64,000 nucleotides of DNA from Saccharibacillus sacchari DSM 19268 (GTDB lineage: Bacteria; Bacillota; Bacilli; Paenibacillales; Paenibacillaceae), in the NCBI RefSeq assembly GCF_000585395.1, contig NZ_KK073875.1, positions 5,322,274 through 5,386,273 on the forward strand. Direction: 5' to 3'. Positions 17,152 to 26,338 of this stretch are shown one piece after another (the stretch's first letter is position 1; every line of letters starts with the position of its first letter). The notes beneath the pieces are model-generated. The model worked only from the letters and a program-made list of their open reading frames with translations. It was not told where the DNA came from and ran no database searches. A program made the translations under genes and the position numbers.

Positions 17152-17736
17152 TTGCCGCCAAAACCAAAGCTCACCAAAGAAGCCATCCTAAGCGCCGCTT
17201 TGGACTTGGTTCGAGAAGAAGGTGCGGATGCCGTGAACGCCCGCAACGTCGCCAAAAAGCTCAACTGCTCTACCCAACCGATCTTCAGCCACTTCGCTTC
17301 CATGGAAGAACTCAAAGCCGCCGTCCAAGCCCAAGCCGAGCAGCTCTACAACACGGCCATGATGGAAGGCTTACAGGGTGGAGAAGGATTCCTCGGCATG
17401 GGTCTGGCTTATATCCGCTTCGCCCGCACCGAGAAAAGGCTGTTCCAATTGCTCTTCATGTCCGGTGCGTTCCAACAGGAAAAAGCCGCCGAGATCGCCG
17501 GAACGACCGAGGGCGACGAGGAAATCATTCGCATGATCGCCCAGATGGCCGGGTTGAGCCGGGATCAGGCACAGCGTTTATACTCCGGCATCTGGTTCAC
17601 CACGCACGGCATCGCTTCCCTGCTCGCAACAAACGGAAGCACGATGGATGACGCCGAGGCCAACCGAATCCTCCGCGACGTCTACAAAGGAATACTTATC
17701 AGTCTAAAACAAGAAAGCGAGGACACTTCACCATGA
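17152..17736 (+). CDS. TetR-family transcriptional regulator
   Basis: 194 residues. N-terminal TetR helix-turn-helix: ILSAALDLVREEG then VNARNVAKKLNCSTQPIFSHF at about residues 11-50. The C-terminal half resembles the TetR_C WHG-type domain and would bind an unknown ligand. The start is TTG at 17152, six bases after AAAGGAGG. Its stop overlaps the ATG of the CPBP gene (ATGA), so the two are translationally coupled and the regulator likely controls its partner. Confidence 0.88.
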   Translation: MPPKPKLTKEAILSAALDLVREEGADAVNARNVAKKLNCSTQPIFSHFASMEELKAAVQAQAEQLYNTAMMEGLQGGEGFLGMGLAYIRFARTEKRLFQLLFMSGAFQQEKAAEIAGTTEGDEEIIRMIAQMAGLSRDQAQRLYSGIWFTTHGIASLLATNGSTMDDAEANRILRDVYKGILISLKQESEDTSP

Positions 17737-18476
17737 TCAAATCCTTTATCCACAAACATCCTTACGGAGCGGCGATTCTGGCTGCTCTGATCTGTACTTT
17801 CCTGACTTCTGTCGGTGCCGCTATCACGCAAATCGCCGTACTCGATGACATACCCGGTTATCTGGTCATGTCTGCCGCTGTAGCTGGTTCCATATTAATC
17901 GGCTTTCTGCTCATGGCCCGTTCGGGTCACTCTCTGGCGTTTTACGGATTCCGCAAACCTGCTTCGGGCAGTGTAAAAAAAGTTTGGTTGTTTGCCCCGC
18001 TGCTGCTCCTCGAAATCGTGCCGCTTGTCATGTTCGCTCCCAAGTTCCAAGAAGCCGGCGCGTTTTACCTGGTTCTTATCTTGTTCACCATTCTGGTCGG
18101 GATCAACGAAGAAGTGTATTTCCGTGGGTTAGTATTCGGCTTTATCCGTCAAAAAGGTCCTAAAGCGGCCGTGATCGGTTCTTCAATCATCTTCGGCGTG
18201 CTGCACTCCGTCAACGCGCTCAGCGGAACTAACCCGTGGGCCGTTCTGCTGCAAATCGCGTTCGCTTTCTTAGCGGGTCTGGTGTTGGCCTTGATCGTGA
18301 GCATCACCAAAAGCTTGTGGATCGGCATCTTGTGGCACACGGTACATAATTTTATTTCCTTCGTAACGGAAACGTCGCTGAACCGGACTGCGCTGATTGT
18401 GGTCGGCGTGCAGGTGTTGGTGATGTTGGTATATGCGATCGGGTTGTGGAGAGCGGGGACGCGGGAGCAAATGTAA
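17733..18476 (+). CDS. CPBP-family intramembrane metalloprotease
   Basis: 247 residues with about eight membrane segments and the CPBP (Rce1-like) motifs: NEEVYFRG (conserved Glu-Glu and Arg, about 131-138), FGVLHSVNAL (His) and HTVHNFI (His). Members cleave or modify membrane peptides, and in Firmicutes often serve bacteriocin self-immunity. No bacteriocin gene is seen next to it; control is by the overlapping TetR gene. Confidence 0.88.
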   Translation: MIKSFIHKHPYGAAILAALICTFLTSVGAAITQIAVLDDIPGYLVMSAAVAGSILIGFLLMARSGHSLAFYGFRKPASGSVKKVWLFAPLLLLEIVPLVMFAPKFQEAGAFYLVLILFTILVGINEEVYFRGLVFGFIRQKGPKAAVIGSSIIFGVLHSVNALSGTNPWAVLLQIAFAFLAGLVLALIVSITKSLWIGILWHTVHNFISFVTETSLNRTALIVVGVQVLVMLVYAIGLWRAGTREQM

Positions 18477-18905
18477 CACTTAAAAACATCCGAATTTTCT
18501 ATGAAGAAGACTTAATTTTATGCACAAGCACATACAGGATTCCGCCGAAAAGAAAACCTGCGAATATTAAACTCAGCACAATACAGGAAAGTACCGTCAA
18601 GATCAGTTGATCATTTGAGTTGGAGATATTAAGAACAATGAAAAACACGCACAAATATTGCTCTCTTGTTTAAACGGGATGGAGGACGCTGCTGCGGCAG
18701 TTCAATCGCGCCGGAGCCGGAGAGCGAAATGAGCATCCACCGAGCGGACGGGCGGAGTTCTTGCAGGGTGGAACTGTGTTCGAGCGTGAGTTGGGTGATG
18801 GAGCGGAAGATGTAGATTGCATTTAACGAATTTTGACTCTACTACAACATATATGGTATTGTTCGAATTTCACCTACCCATGATGAACAAGTAAGGAGGA
18901 CATCT
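18477..18905. other. Gene-poor stretch with coding remnants
   Basis: No solid gene. On the minus strand a possible 51-codon reading frame (18499-18654, TTG start, weak ribosome site) encodes one membrane helix (VLSLIFAGFLFGGILYVLV). Further right, minus-strand codons 18820-18629 read like a fragment of a regulator-type domain (LRPSARWMLISLSGSGAIEL) with no start and a stop. The stretch looks like decayed genes. The upstream region of the next small gene (from about 18840) is conserved with that at 31.08 kb. Confidence 0.4.
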
Positions 18906-19163
18906 ATGCTTACTATGTTAATGACCGTCGGGGCAGTTGCTTACATGTCTCAAGTTCCGTTTTTCCCCAAACATCAAAAAGGATATGAATATGGATACCT
19001 CGCGCTCCATTTAATTTTCATTTGGTTAATCGTGTCTGCCTATACCGGAAAAACAACGATCACGGAGAATATCCTTTTGCTGTTAGGAATTTTCTTATAT
19101 CTTCCTGTATGTATCAGGATTTTCAAAAAAATCGATAAGCGTCGCCCAAGTTCTCTCAAGTGA
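18906..19163 (+). CDS. Small three-helix membrane protein, paralogue 1
   Basis: 85 residues with three hydrophobic segments (about 3-17, 29-46 and 53-71) and a basic C-terminus (RIFKKIDKRR). About 67 of 85 residues are identical to the protein at 31101-31358, of exactly the same length, and both share the upstream sequence around AGGAGGACATCTATG. The family is not known to me. The constant length and a strong ribosome site say it is a real gene; membrane placement is likely. A terminator follows. Confidence 0.8.
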   Translation: MLTMLMTVGAVAYMSQVPFFPKHQKGYEYGYLALHLIFIWLIVSAYTGKTTITENILLLLGIFLYLPVCIRIFKKIDKRRPSSLK

Positions 19164-19211
19164 ATTTTTAAGTCTTTTATAGAAAGTCAGGTTTTTTTCA
19201 AGAAAACATCA

Positions 19212-19247
19212 AAAAACACACAAAAACGAAATGTTTTGTGCGCTTTT
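19212..19247 (+). terminator. Terminator after small membrane gene
   Basis: AAAAACACACAAAA and TTTTGTGCGCTTTTT form an A/T-flanked stem with one mismatch, 48 bases after the stop. Confidence 0.6.
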
Positions 19248-19359
19248 TAATGTTTGAATTGCCTATTTTATAGCCATATTCGCCAGACTTACGGGTACAC
19301 GCGAAGCGACATGCAACCGTCAACCGACTTCTTTTTTTGAGTCTTAAACAAATCCCTTT

Positions 19360-20328
19360 TTACGCCCCGCTCACTCCGGTCAACTCCACCGACAAATCCC
19401 ACAGTCGCTTTGCTTCTTCCGGATCGACCGCATAATCTTTCACGCCGACGCGCGGACCGTCTTCTTGCGCAGGTTCGGCAATATCGCAATCTTCGCAATA
19501 CACGCCGCCTTTGCCTTCAAGCTGCGGCGAGGTCGCGGCCCAGACTTGCGTCGCGGCGCCTTGTTCCGGCGTTTTGAAGCCCGGGTTGCCTTTGCCGTCT
19601 TCGTCGATCCATTTCAGCGCGATCATTTCTTCCCGGCCCATATGCCGTTGAAGCGGGGTCAAAATGCCGCCCGGATGCACCGCGAAAGCGCGAACGCCCT
19701 GCTCCGCTCCGCGTCGATCCAATTCTACCGCAAACAGCGAATTCGCCGTTTTGGATTGGCCGTAAGCTTCGAATTTATGATAGTTTCCTTCAAAGTTCAG
19801 GTTATCCCAACGAATCGGAGAAAAGTGATGACCCGTCGACGATGTCGCTACAACCCGTGCGCCTTCTCCCGCGATCAACAGCGACCACAGCCGGTTGATC
19901 AGCGCGAAATGTCCCAGATGATTCGTCGCGAATTGCAACTCCCACCCCGGGCCGACGCGCGTCTCCGGACTTGCCATCACGCCGGCGTTCAAGATCGCCA
20001 AGTCGATGCTGCGTCCGCTTGCCAGCACCCGATCCGCAAAAGCTTTGACGCTGTTCAAATCGGACAAATCAAGCTCGCCGACTTCCACGTTCTCAATGCC
20101 CGACAATGCTTCTTGAGCGGCTTCCGGGCGACGCGCGGGCACGATGACGCGCGCTCCGGCTTTGACCAGCGCTTTGGTCGTTTCCAGTCCCAGACCGGAA
20201 TATCCGCCTGTTACAAGAGCCAGCTTGCCGGACAAATCGATGCCTTTCAACACCTCGTCCGCCGTGCTTCTGAGACCGAAGCCCGATTCAATTTTTTGCT
20301 GAGGGGTTCGGGTATACGCTTGTGCCAT
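19360..20328 (-). CDS. Short-chain dehydrogenase/reductase
   Basis: 322 residues of the classical SDR type, closest in style to the retinol dehydrogenase/oxidoreductase subgroup. Rossmann motif TGGYSGLG (about 40-47), ILNAGVM (about 110), catalytic Ser in ATSSTGHH and the YGQSKTANSLF Tyr-Lys pair. An N-terminal extension of about 30 residues (QKIESGFGLRSTADEVL) is common in this subgroup. The ATG is preceded by AAAGGAG. Substrate unknown. It stands alone between oppositely oriented genes. Confidence 0.88.
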   Translation of the reverse strand: MAQAYTRTPQQKIESGFGLRSTADEVLKGIDLSGKLALVTGGYSGLGLETTKALVKAGARVIVPARRPEAAQEALSGIENVEVGELDLSDLNSVKAFADRVLASGRSIDLAILNAGVMASPETRVGPGWELQFATNHLGHFALINRLWSLLIAGEGARVVATSSTGHHFSPIRWDNLNFEGNYHKFEAYGQSKTANSLFAVELDRRGAEQGVRAFAVHPGGILTPLQRHMGREEMIALKWIDEDGKGNPGFKTPEQGAATQVWAATSPQLEGKGGVYCEDCDIAEPAQEDGPRVGVKDYAVDPEEAKRLWDLSVELTGVSGA

Positions 20329-20545
20329 GTTGATTCGCTCCTTTGAATTCGGATAGATTTGAAAGACTTTCGATGTTCTTTCTCCACTTTACTCCTTAGA
20401 GCGTACTATAAGTCAAGTTTGACGTATGGACCCGTTAGCGAATTTATTTACATCTTGGATACAATTCAGTTTTAAGTCGGATACATTCCTTGGGTAAGAT
20501 AACCTCAGAACAAGAAAACAAGACTTCGAAGGAGATGGATGAACA

Positions 20546-21100
20546 ATGCGTTACACAAAATGGATGGCCGCTTCACTCGCCGCAGGCGTGCTTTTGACAG
20601 GAACCGTATCCGCGCAGACCGCTTCGGCGGCAAACAGCACGACTCACTCGTCAGCCGCCGCTTCGACGACCGCCGCGAAAGCTCAAAAAGCGAACTTTAC
20701 GGTAAGCGATGTGAATTACTCCGCCGCTCAATATAAAAGCATCGTCAAAGCTTTTGCGGCGTTCGACGGATTCGAGACCCCATACGTGCCGTCGCGCATG
20801 ATCACGGGCGACGCGTTCAAGAACGTAGCCGTATCCGGCGACAGCGTTACGTTCTCGTTCAAATACATGAAAGTATCGGTATCCCCGCGCGACGATTCCT
20901 ACGGCTACAAAGGAACGACCGTGACGCTGCCGAACTCCAATAACGTCAAAGGCAAATGGTACAAAATCGGCAAAACGGACATGCTCACCTTCCCGCTGAA
21001 TGATCGGTTCGTGACGATTTACGCGCCTTACCATTCGCTGAGCAAAACAAAGCTGGAGCATGTGGCGGTGGACGTAACGCGGTACCAGCCGACCAAATAA
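20546..21100 (+). CDS. Secreted protein of unknown function
   Basis: 184 residues. A signal peptide (MRYTKWMAASLAAGVLLTG, cleavage probably after ASA near 28) is followed by a low-complexity Ser/Thr/Ala linker (30-50) and a compact domain of beta-strand character rich in Lys, Tyr and Val. I do not recognise the domain. ATG follows AAGGAG. Its own terminator follows, so it is a single-gene unit. Confidence 0.8.
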   Translation: MRYTKWMAASLAAGVLLTGTVSAQTASAANSTTHSSAAASTTAAKAQKANFTVSDVNYSAAQYKSIVKAFAAFDGFETPYVPSRMITGDAFKNVAVSGDSVTFSFKYMKVSVSPRDDSYGYKGTTVTLPNSNNVKGKWYKIGKTDMLTFPLNDRFVTIYAPYHSLSKTKLEHVAVDVTRYQPTK

Positions 21101-21142
21101 CCATACCTTTCAATAGATCGACAGGGAACTTGTTCCTGCTTG

Positions 21143-21170
21143 AAAGCCCGCGTCTAACGCGGGTTTTTCT
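21143..21170 (+). terminator. Terminator of the secreted-protein gene
   Basis: AAAGCCCGCG / CGCGGGTTTTT hairpin with a T-run. Confidence 0.85.
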
Positions 21171-21335
21171 TTTGCAAACCGCTTATTGAGATTTATGCGA
21201 AACATGAGGCCCAAGCCATGCTTCTTTGGTTCTATTGTTCGTTTCTATTTATCTTTTTATAATAAAAGGGATTATATTGAATATATGATAATTACATAAC
21301 AACACCCTAATACATTTTGAAAGGAGATTATCCCT

Positions 21336-21980
21336 ATCGCTATCGTTGATTTTTTTCTAAGAGTCGGCATTTGCGGGACTTTGATTTTCGGTTTATTGAG
21401 TTTCACGCAATTTTTGGGAAGAAATGCTTTTGCGGCAAAAATCAATATGAAATTCACGTTCATCTCGATCGGCTTGATTTTATTCTCGGTTCCGATCTTC
21501 GTTTTTTCTTCCGCTTCCGCCCGACCGTTTCATATCGATTCTTTTTTATCGAGTCTGTTCCTGCCCGTTTTATTCGCGATCATAATCAACAGTAAACGCG
21601 GAGCCACCGATCCTTTAAACTCCCGGCATCTAAAAGCCGTACTGGCCGAGTGGAAAACGGGAAAAGAAAACCGCCATCCTTACGAACTCCGAAGAGATCG
21701 CACAGAGTCTTTGATCACTGCCGGCGTTTATGCGTTTATTCTGATCCTTCTAAGCCGAATCGACTTCTACGGCCATACCGCATTGATGTGGAACCTTGCG
21801 TTGATGGGAGTTGCTCACGTTGTATATTTCGGAAAGTATCAAGGCGTTTGCCCTTACTGCGACTATTCGCTGCAAAACGTTCCGGTTCACCGATCGGCAT
21901 TCCAATGCCCCGTATGCGGGCAGCGCATCATTCAAAACGGAAACCGGCTCGATCGGCCCAGAGGCAGAAAAGCAGTTTAA
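21336..21980 (+). CDS. Membrane protein with C-terminal zinc ribbon
   Basis: Four hydrophobic segments followed by a C-terminal pair of CxxC knuckles (CPYCDY and CPVCGQ), a zinc-ribbon layout. Function unknown. The start is uncertain: the strong ribosome site AAAGGAG (21320-21326) is followed at nine bases by ATC (21336) in frame, with no ATG, GTG or TTG until a TTG at 21381 that has no ribosome site. Starting at ATC gives 214 residues and a complete first membrane helix; starting at TTG gives 199. It converges on the GNAT gene. Confidence 0.65.
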   Translation: MAIVDFFLRVGICGTLIFGLLSFTQFLGRNAFAAKINMKFTFISIGLILFSVPIFVFSSASARPFHIDSFLSSLFLPVLFAIIINSKRGATDPLNSRHLKAVLAEWKTGKENRHPYELRRDRTESLITAGVYAFILILLSRIDFYGHTALMWNLALMGVAHVVYFGKYQGVCPYCDYSLQNVPVHRSAFQCPVCGQRIIQNGNRLDRPRGRKAV

Positions 21981-22013
21981 TTTATCGGATGATCGCAGAC
22001 GGCATCGGGTTGT

Positions 22014-22847
22014 TTACTTCATGTTTGCCCGAGGCATCCGACTCATTTTCGCAAAAGACGGCCCTCCTTGAAATCCGGCTTTCCGATACAGATTCTCCGC
22101 CAGGTTGCCCACCGTTACGCACAACTTGACCACGTCCGTATACGGTCGCGCTTGGTGTTTGACATGATGCAGCATGAATTCCGCGATTCCTCGGCCGCGG
22201 TGCGACGGTTCGACGCCGATTTCCGCAATCTCGGCAAAGCCGAGCGGCATCTTCTCCCCGACTCCTGCTATGCAGACGCCGATCGGCTTTCCGGAATGTT
22301 TGTCCGCGACGTATACGGACAAATTCCGCTGACGGTATACGTCCAGCAAATATTGAATATCGCCGCGCAGTTCTTCATCGCTCGGCGTACCGAACATTTC
22401 GTAATCGAGACTGCCCGTATAAGCGCTTCGGATCAACTCCTGAATTTCGTTCAAATCGCTTGCGCCGTCAAAAGGATGCAGCGAGTATCTTTCCGCAAGC
22501 GCGAGCGTTTCCCGGGAACTTACGGGACTGCACATGACGCGGCGAACAACCCGCGATTCAAAACCGCGAGCCAGCAAAATGTCCGCATCCTGCTGCATGA
22601 CTCCGTTGATATGCGCGTCCTTTTCTCCGAGGCTGTCAAGCAGTCCCGTCCAAAACTTCTCCCGATCCGAAAAAGGCGGAATCAGAAACGGATACATCAG
22701 CGTATTGCCCAGTTTCAGAATTCCGCCTACTCTTCGTTCTTCTTCTACGATCCAAAAGCAATCTTCCGTCAATTTCGTATCGTTCAATCGAGCGGCCCAG
22801 TCGTACCACATCTCGATATCGGCATTCGAATAAATGACTTGGTTCAC
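22014..22847 (-). CDS. GNAT-family N-acetyltransferase
   Basis: 277 residues. The C-terminal third holds the GNAT fold with the acetyl-CoA loop (GVEPSHRGRGIAEFML, about 224-239) and a typical ending (ENLYRKAGF). The N-terminal half is a second, diverged GNAT-like domain. Start GTG at 22847 follows AAGAAGAG. Acceptor substrate unknown. It lies 55 bases downstream of the DUF488 gene on the same strand. Confidence 0.85.
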   Translation of the reverse strand: MNQVIYSNADIEMWYDWAARLNDTKLTEDCFWIVEEERRVGGILKLGNTLMYPFLIPPFSDREKFWTGLLDSLGEKDAHINGVMQQDADILLARGFESRVVRRVMCSPVSSRETLALAERYSLHPFDGASDLNEIQELIRSAYTGSLDYEMFGTPSDEELRGDIQYLLDVYRQRNLSVYVADKHSGKPIGVCIAGVGEKMPLGFAEIAEIGVEPSHRGRGIAEFMLHHVKHQARPYTDVVKLCVTVGNLAENLYRKAGFQGGPSFAKMSRMPRANMK

Positions 22848-22902
22848 GGCAAACTCTTCTTGGTCTGCCCGTTCCCTCTAATAAACGGTTCTTGCTCGAA
22901 TC

Positions 22903-23337
22903 TCAAAACAAATCGATCTGTTCCACCGTCACCGGATTCAACTCTACGGCCTGCACGCCGTAGTCTTCGAAAAATTCGCCGACCAGTCTGCGATGGCAGT
23001 AACGATGGTCTTTGCAGAAGCAGATCATTGCCACGTCCTGTCCCCGAAGCAGTCTTTTGTACACGTCCCGCAAAGCCGTAAGCTTCTCCTCGCTTTCTAA
23101 TTCCCGACGAAAACGGCGCTCGTACTCGGGCCACCAGCTTTTGTCCGGGCGGTCTCTCCATTCGTCGAGATAGGTATGGAACAGATCGGGCGAAGGCGAC
23201 AGCGCGCGGACGGTTTCGACGTTCGTAATCTCTGCTCCCGCCCTCGTGATCAGCAGGCGATCCGCCTCAGTCTTCAGTTTTTTCAATCCCGGCAGGTTAG
23301 AGGTGTACAGTCTGCCGGAAGGCTTGCTCGAAAGCAT
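22903..23337 (-). CDS. DUF488-family protein
   Basis: 144 residues with the DUF488 signature ICFCKDHRYCHRRLVGEFF near residues 105-123 (Cys and His residues conserved). The family has no settled role; it is often found near DNA-related genes. Start ATG at 23337 has AAGGAGGG ten bases upstream and is preferred over an in-frame ATG further out. Probably co-transcribed with the GNAT gene. Confidence 0.85.
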   Translation of the reverse strand: MLSSKPSGRLYTSNLPGLKKLKTEADRLLITRAGAEITNVETVRALSPSPDLFHTYLDEWRDRPDKSWWPEYERRFRRELESEEKLTALRDVYKRLLRGQDVAMICFCKDHRYCHRRLVGEFFEDYGVQAVELNPVTVEQIDLF

Positions 23338-23436
23338 CAACGAATTCCCTCCTTTTTTTGCGGATTGGGTACAAAACAAATCTGAACGCCGTCTTAGGCA
23401 TAGAAGCTCAAGTGATTCTTTTTAAAGGAGACCGCT

Positions 23437-24360
23437 ATGCCCAACCGACGCAAACTTTTATTCGCCGCAACATCGCTTTACACGTTATTGGTGTTGTACT
23501 TCATGTTTTTCGCCTTCGGCAGAAACGATTCCGCGGCGGAAAGTTATACCTTTATCTTTATACCCGATAATTTTTTGAAATTGCCGACTCCTGCCGATCT
23601 GCTCCCTCCTACGCTGATGGATCTGGTCAGTTTGGGAAATATCGCGGCTTTTATTCCTTTCGGGATTTTGATCCCTTTGCTGCATCCGATAAAATTCGTG
23701 CGGTTTATCATCGGATTTGCCTTATCGATTACCGTGCTTGAAGTCGTGCAGGCGTTAACCATGCTCGGCAGTTTCGACGTCGACGACATTTTGAGAAACT
23801 CGTTAGGTGCGGCGATCGGATTCGGGGCGTATAAGCTCGGCATGCGTGCGAAAAGCGCTTGGCGGAGTTTGGTCGTTATGGGGGTTTCCATCGCGGTGCT
23901 GTTGATCGCAACGGGGACGGTCGGCGCGGGCGTGGATCAGGCGTTGGCCAAAAATCCGGGGCCGTTCGTAGCGCTGAACGAACCGGACGGCAGTAGCGGA
24001 TCGGCAGCGCAAACGTCCGAACCGCATTCTTTTGTAGTCGGCGGTGAAGAAATCGTGCCTGAATTCAAGTTGTACGATGCCGAAAGCGGCAAGAAGGCAA
24101 CGTACCGTTACAAGCTGGATAACGAAGAATTTTATTTTCAATTGGCATACGGAATCCCGGATCAAGACGACTTTAAAGGAAGCATAAGCATGTCCGTAGA
24201 CGGGCAAGAGATTTTTTCCAATTCCGAAGAGTATCAAGAAAAAGCCCCGCAACTATTCGAGTGGTATTTCGAGCAAGCCGGCGAGATTACGATCACGGTA
24301 GAGGGTAACGAAAAAGCCTGGGATGCCGGGTACCGGGAAATGAAGCATTGGTGGGAATAA
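23437..24360 (+). CDS. VanZ-family membrane protein with extra C-terminal domain
   Basis: 307 residues. The N-terminal part (about 1-170) has the VanZ-like layout: an N-terminal helix, NIAAFIPFGILIPLL, then ALSITVLEVVQ and DVDDILRNSLGAAIG. VanZ relatives can give low-level glycopeptide resistance, but most are uncharacterised. The last 130 residues, after a fifth helix, are soluble and probably extracellular (a beta-rich domain ending in EAGEITITVEGN-like strands); this is longer than plain VanZ. ATG after AAAGGAG. Confidence 0.85.
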   Translation: MPNRRKLLFAATSLYTLLVLYFMFFAFGRNDSAAESYTFIFIPDNFLKLPTPADLLPPTLMDLVSLGNIAAFIPFGILIPLLHPIKFVRFIIGFALSITVLEVVQALTMLGSFDVDDILRNSLGAAIGFGAYKLGMRAKSAWRSLVVMGVSIAVLLIATGTVGAGVDQALAKNPGPFVALNEPDGSSGSAAQTSEPHSFVVGGEEIVPEFKLYDAESGKKATYRYKLDNEEFYFQLAYGIPDQDDFKGSISMSVDGQEIFSNSEEYQEKAPQLFEWYFEQAGEITITVEGNEKAWDAGYREMKHWWE

Positions 24361-24367
24361 ACGACGC

Positions 24368-24412
24368 AAAAAATGCCGTCGGCGTTATCGAACGCCGACG
24401 GCATTTCTTTTT
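24368..24412. terminator. Bidirectional terminator between VanZ and OsmC genes
   Basis: A perfect 16-bp stem AAATGCCGTCGGCGTT with its complement around a four-base loop; A and T runs lie on both sides, serving both convergent genes. Confidence 0.9.
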
Positions 24413-24428
24413 GAATGAAGCAGGCTTG

Positions 24429-24863
24429 TTAGATGGACTTTTCCGGCTTCGGCACTTCAGTCCCGTTCAGGATCAAACGCAGGTTAATGTCCGCTTTGAG
24501 CGAGTCGGAGACCGCGCAGTACTTCTCTTCGGCCATCAACAGCGCTTTCCAGATCCGATAATCGGGAACGCTGCCGTCGATACGGAAAAACAGATCGATC
24601 GACGTAAAGCCCGACGGGTTGGTTTCTTTGCGCGTTCCGTCGGCTTCGATCTCGATGCGGGTAATGTCGGACAAAAACCGGTCCAAAATCATGGTGATGT
24701 CGATGCCCATGCAGCCTCCGAGTCCGGCCAGAAGCAGTTCCATCGGCGTCATGCCTTCGCCGTTACCGCCGTATTTCGGCGTCGCGTCCATGCCTACGGA
24801 ATAACCGGACGGCCCGGTCGAATCGAACTTGCGGCCGCCTTTCCAGATTGTGGATACGTTCAT
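24429..24863 (-). CDS. OsmC/Ohr-family protein
   Basis: 144 residues with the two conserved cysteines of the family (Cys51 in GLGGCMGID and the Cys in EEKYCAVSDSL near 115). OsmC-like proteins reduce organic peroxides with thiols; this one is nearer to the YhfA branch. It lies 25 bases downstream of the ABC transporter ATPase on the same strand, so it may be the last gene of that operon, linking sulfur amino-acid uptake with peroxide defence. Confidence 0.88.
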   Translation of the reverse strand: MNVSTIWKGGRKFDSTGPSGYSVGMDATPKYGGNGEGMTPMELLLAGLGGCMGIDITMILDRFLSDITRIEIEADGTRKETNPSGFTSIDLFFRIDGSVPDYRIWKALLMAEEKYCAVSDSLKADINLRLILNGTEVPKPEKSI

Positions 24864-24888
24864 GATGAATAACCTTCTTTCTCAACTC

Positions 24889-25635
24889 TTAAATTTCATT
24901 GATCTGACGCAAAAACTTCCGGGTCCGCTCTTGCTGCGGATCTTCGAAAAAGCGCTGCGGAGCCGCTTCTTCGACAATGTTTCCGTCGGCCATCAGCACG
25001 ACTTTGGTCGCCACTTCGCGGGCGAACTTCATCTCGTGCGACACGACCAGCATCGTCATCCCTTCTTGAGCCAGCTCGCGCATTACGCTCAGCACTTCGC
25101 CGACCAGTTCGGGATCCAGCGCGGAAGTCGGCTCGTCGAACAGCATGACGGCCGGTTCCATCGCCAGTGAACGGGCAATCGCGACCCGCTGCTGCTGTCC
25201 GCCCGAGAGCCGAGACGGATAGTAGTCTTCGCGGTCCGCAAGCCCGACGCGGTGCAGCAGCTTGCGGCCGATCGCTACGGCCTGCTCTTTGGGAAGCTTT
25301 TTCACGGTGACCAAGCCTTCAGTCACGTTGCCGAGCGCGGTCATGTGCGGATACAGGTTGAACTGCTGAAACACCATGCCGCTTTGCTTCCGAATCTCCC
25401 GCGTCGCCTGCTGGCGCGCGCGCTTGGAAGCCGCCGACTCCACCCGAATGCCGTTCACTTCGAAGCTGCCGCCCGAAATGTCTTCCAGACCGTTCAGGCA
25501 GCGCAGCAGCGTGCTTTTGCCCGATCCGCTCGGTCCCAGGACGACCACGATATCCTTCGCCGCCACCTGGAGATCGATATTTTTCAGCACTTCGAGATCC
25601 TGAAAATCCTTGGATAAACCTGTCGTCGCGATCAT
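24889..25635 (-). CDS. Polar amino-acid ABC transporter, ATP-binding protein
   Basis: 248 residues of the GlnQ/TcyC type: Walker A GPSGSGKST (about 35-43), Q-loop FQQFNLYPH, signature LSGGQQQRVAIA, Walker B VMLFDEPTSAL and switch His in VVSHEM. ATG follows GGAGGTGA. Works with the permease and binding protein just upstream. Confidence 0.95.
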   Translation of the reverse strand: MIATTGLSKDFQDLEVLKNIDLQVAAKDIVVVLGPSGSGKSTLLRCLNGLEDISGGSFEVNGIRVESAASKRARQQATREIRKQSGMVFQQFNLYPHMTALGNVTEGLVTVKKLPKEQAVAIGRKLLHRVGLADREDYYPSRLSGGQQQRVAIARSLAMEPAVMLFDEPTSALDPELVGEVLSVMRELAQEGMTMLVVSHEMKFAREVATKVVLMADGNIVEEAAPQRFFEDPQQERTRKFLRQINEI

Positions 25636-25651
25636 CGCGTCACCTCCATGT

Positions 25652-26296
25652 TCAGTAAGCCTTGGCCAGTCTGCGCTCGAAACGTTCCAAGATGAAGGAC
25701 AGCCCCGTGCTCATGATCCAATACATCACGCCGATCGCAAGATAAAAAGGCATGTATTGGTAGTATTGGGCAATCAGCAATTGCGCTTGGCGAAGCAGTT
25801 CGCTGACCGTAATGACCGAAACGAGCGACGTTTCTTTGAGCATGCCGATAAACGTGTTGCCCATGGGCGGTATGGCGATGCGCATCGCTTGAGGCAGCAC
25901 GACCCGGCGCATCGCCTGCCAAGGCGTCATTCCGGTCGAATAAGCGGCTTCCAGCTGACCTTTGGGAACCGACAAAATCGCTCCGCGAAACGTCTCCGAC
26001 AAATAAGCGCCGGCGTTCACGCTGAGCGCGATATAAGCCGCCGTGAGAGAACCCAACGTGATTCCGTAATCCACGACCCCGTAATAAATAATGACGATCT
26101 GTACCAAAAGCGGCGTGCCGCGAATAATGGATACATAAACGCGGGCCAACCAGCGAATCGGCCGATTGCCTTTGAGACGGGCGATCGCCACGACCAGTCC
26201 GATCATCAGACCGAAGAACATGGACACGATCGTTAGCAATAACGTAAACCCTGCGCCCTTCAGCAAGAAGGGCAGATTGTCGAACACGAGCTGCAT
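25652..26296 (-). CDS. Polar amino-acid ABC transporter, permease
   Basis: 214 residues, about five membrane segments, with the HisM-type EAA loop (YSTGMTPWQAMRRVVLPQA). Partner of the adjacent ATPase and solute-binding protein. ATG at 26296 after AAAGGCGG. Confidence 0.94.
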   Translation of the reverse strand: MQLVFDNLPFLLKGAGFTLLLTIVSMFFGLMIGLVVAIARLKGNRPIRWLARVYVSIIRGTPLLVQIVIIYYGVVDYGITLGSLTAAYIALSVNAGAYLSETFRGAILSVPKGQLEAAYSTGMTPWQAMRRVVLPQAMRIAIPPMGNTFIGMLKETSLVSVITVSELLRQAQLLIAQYYQYMPFYLAIGVMYWIMSTGLSFILERFERRLAKAY

Positions 26297-26338
26297 GGAT
26301 TCTACCGCCTTTCTGCCGGAGGGCGAATGTTCCCGTAT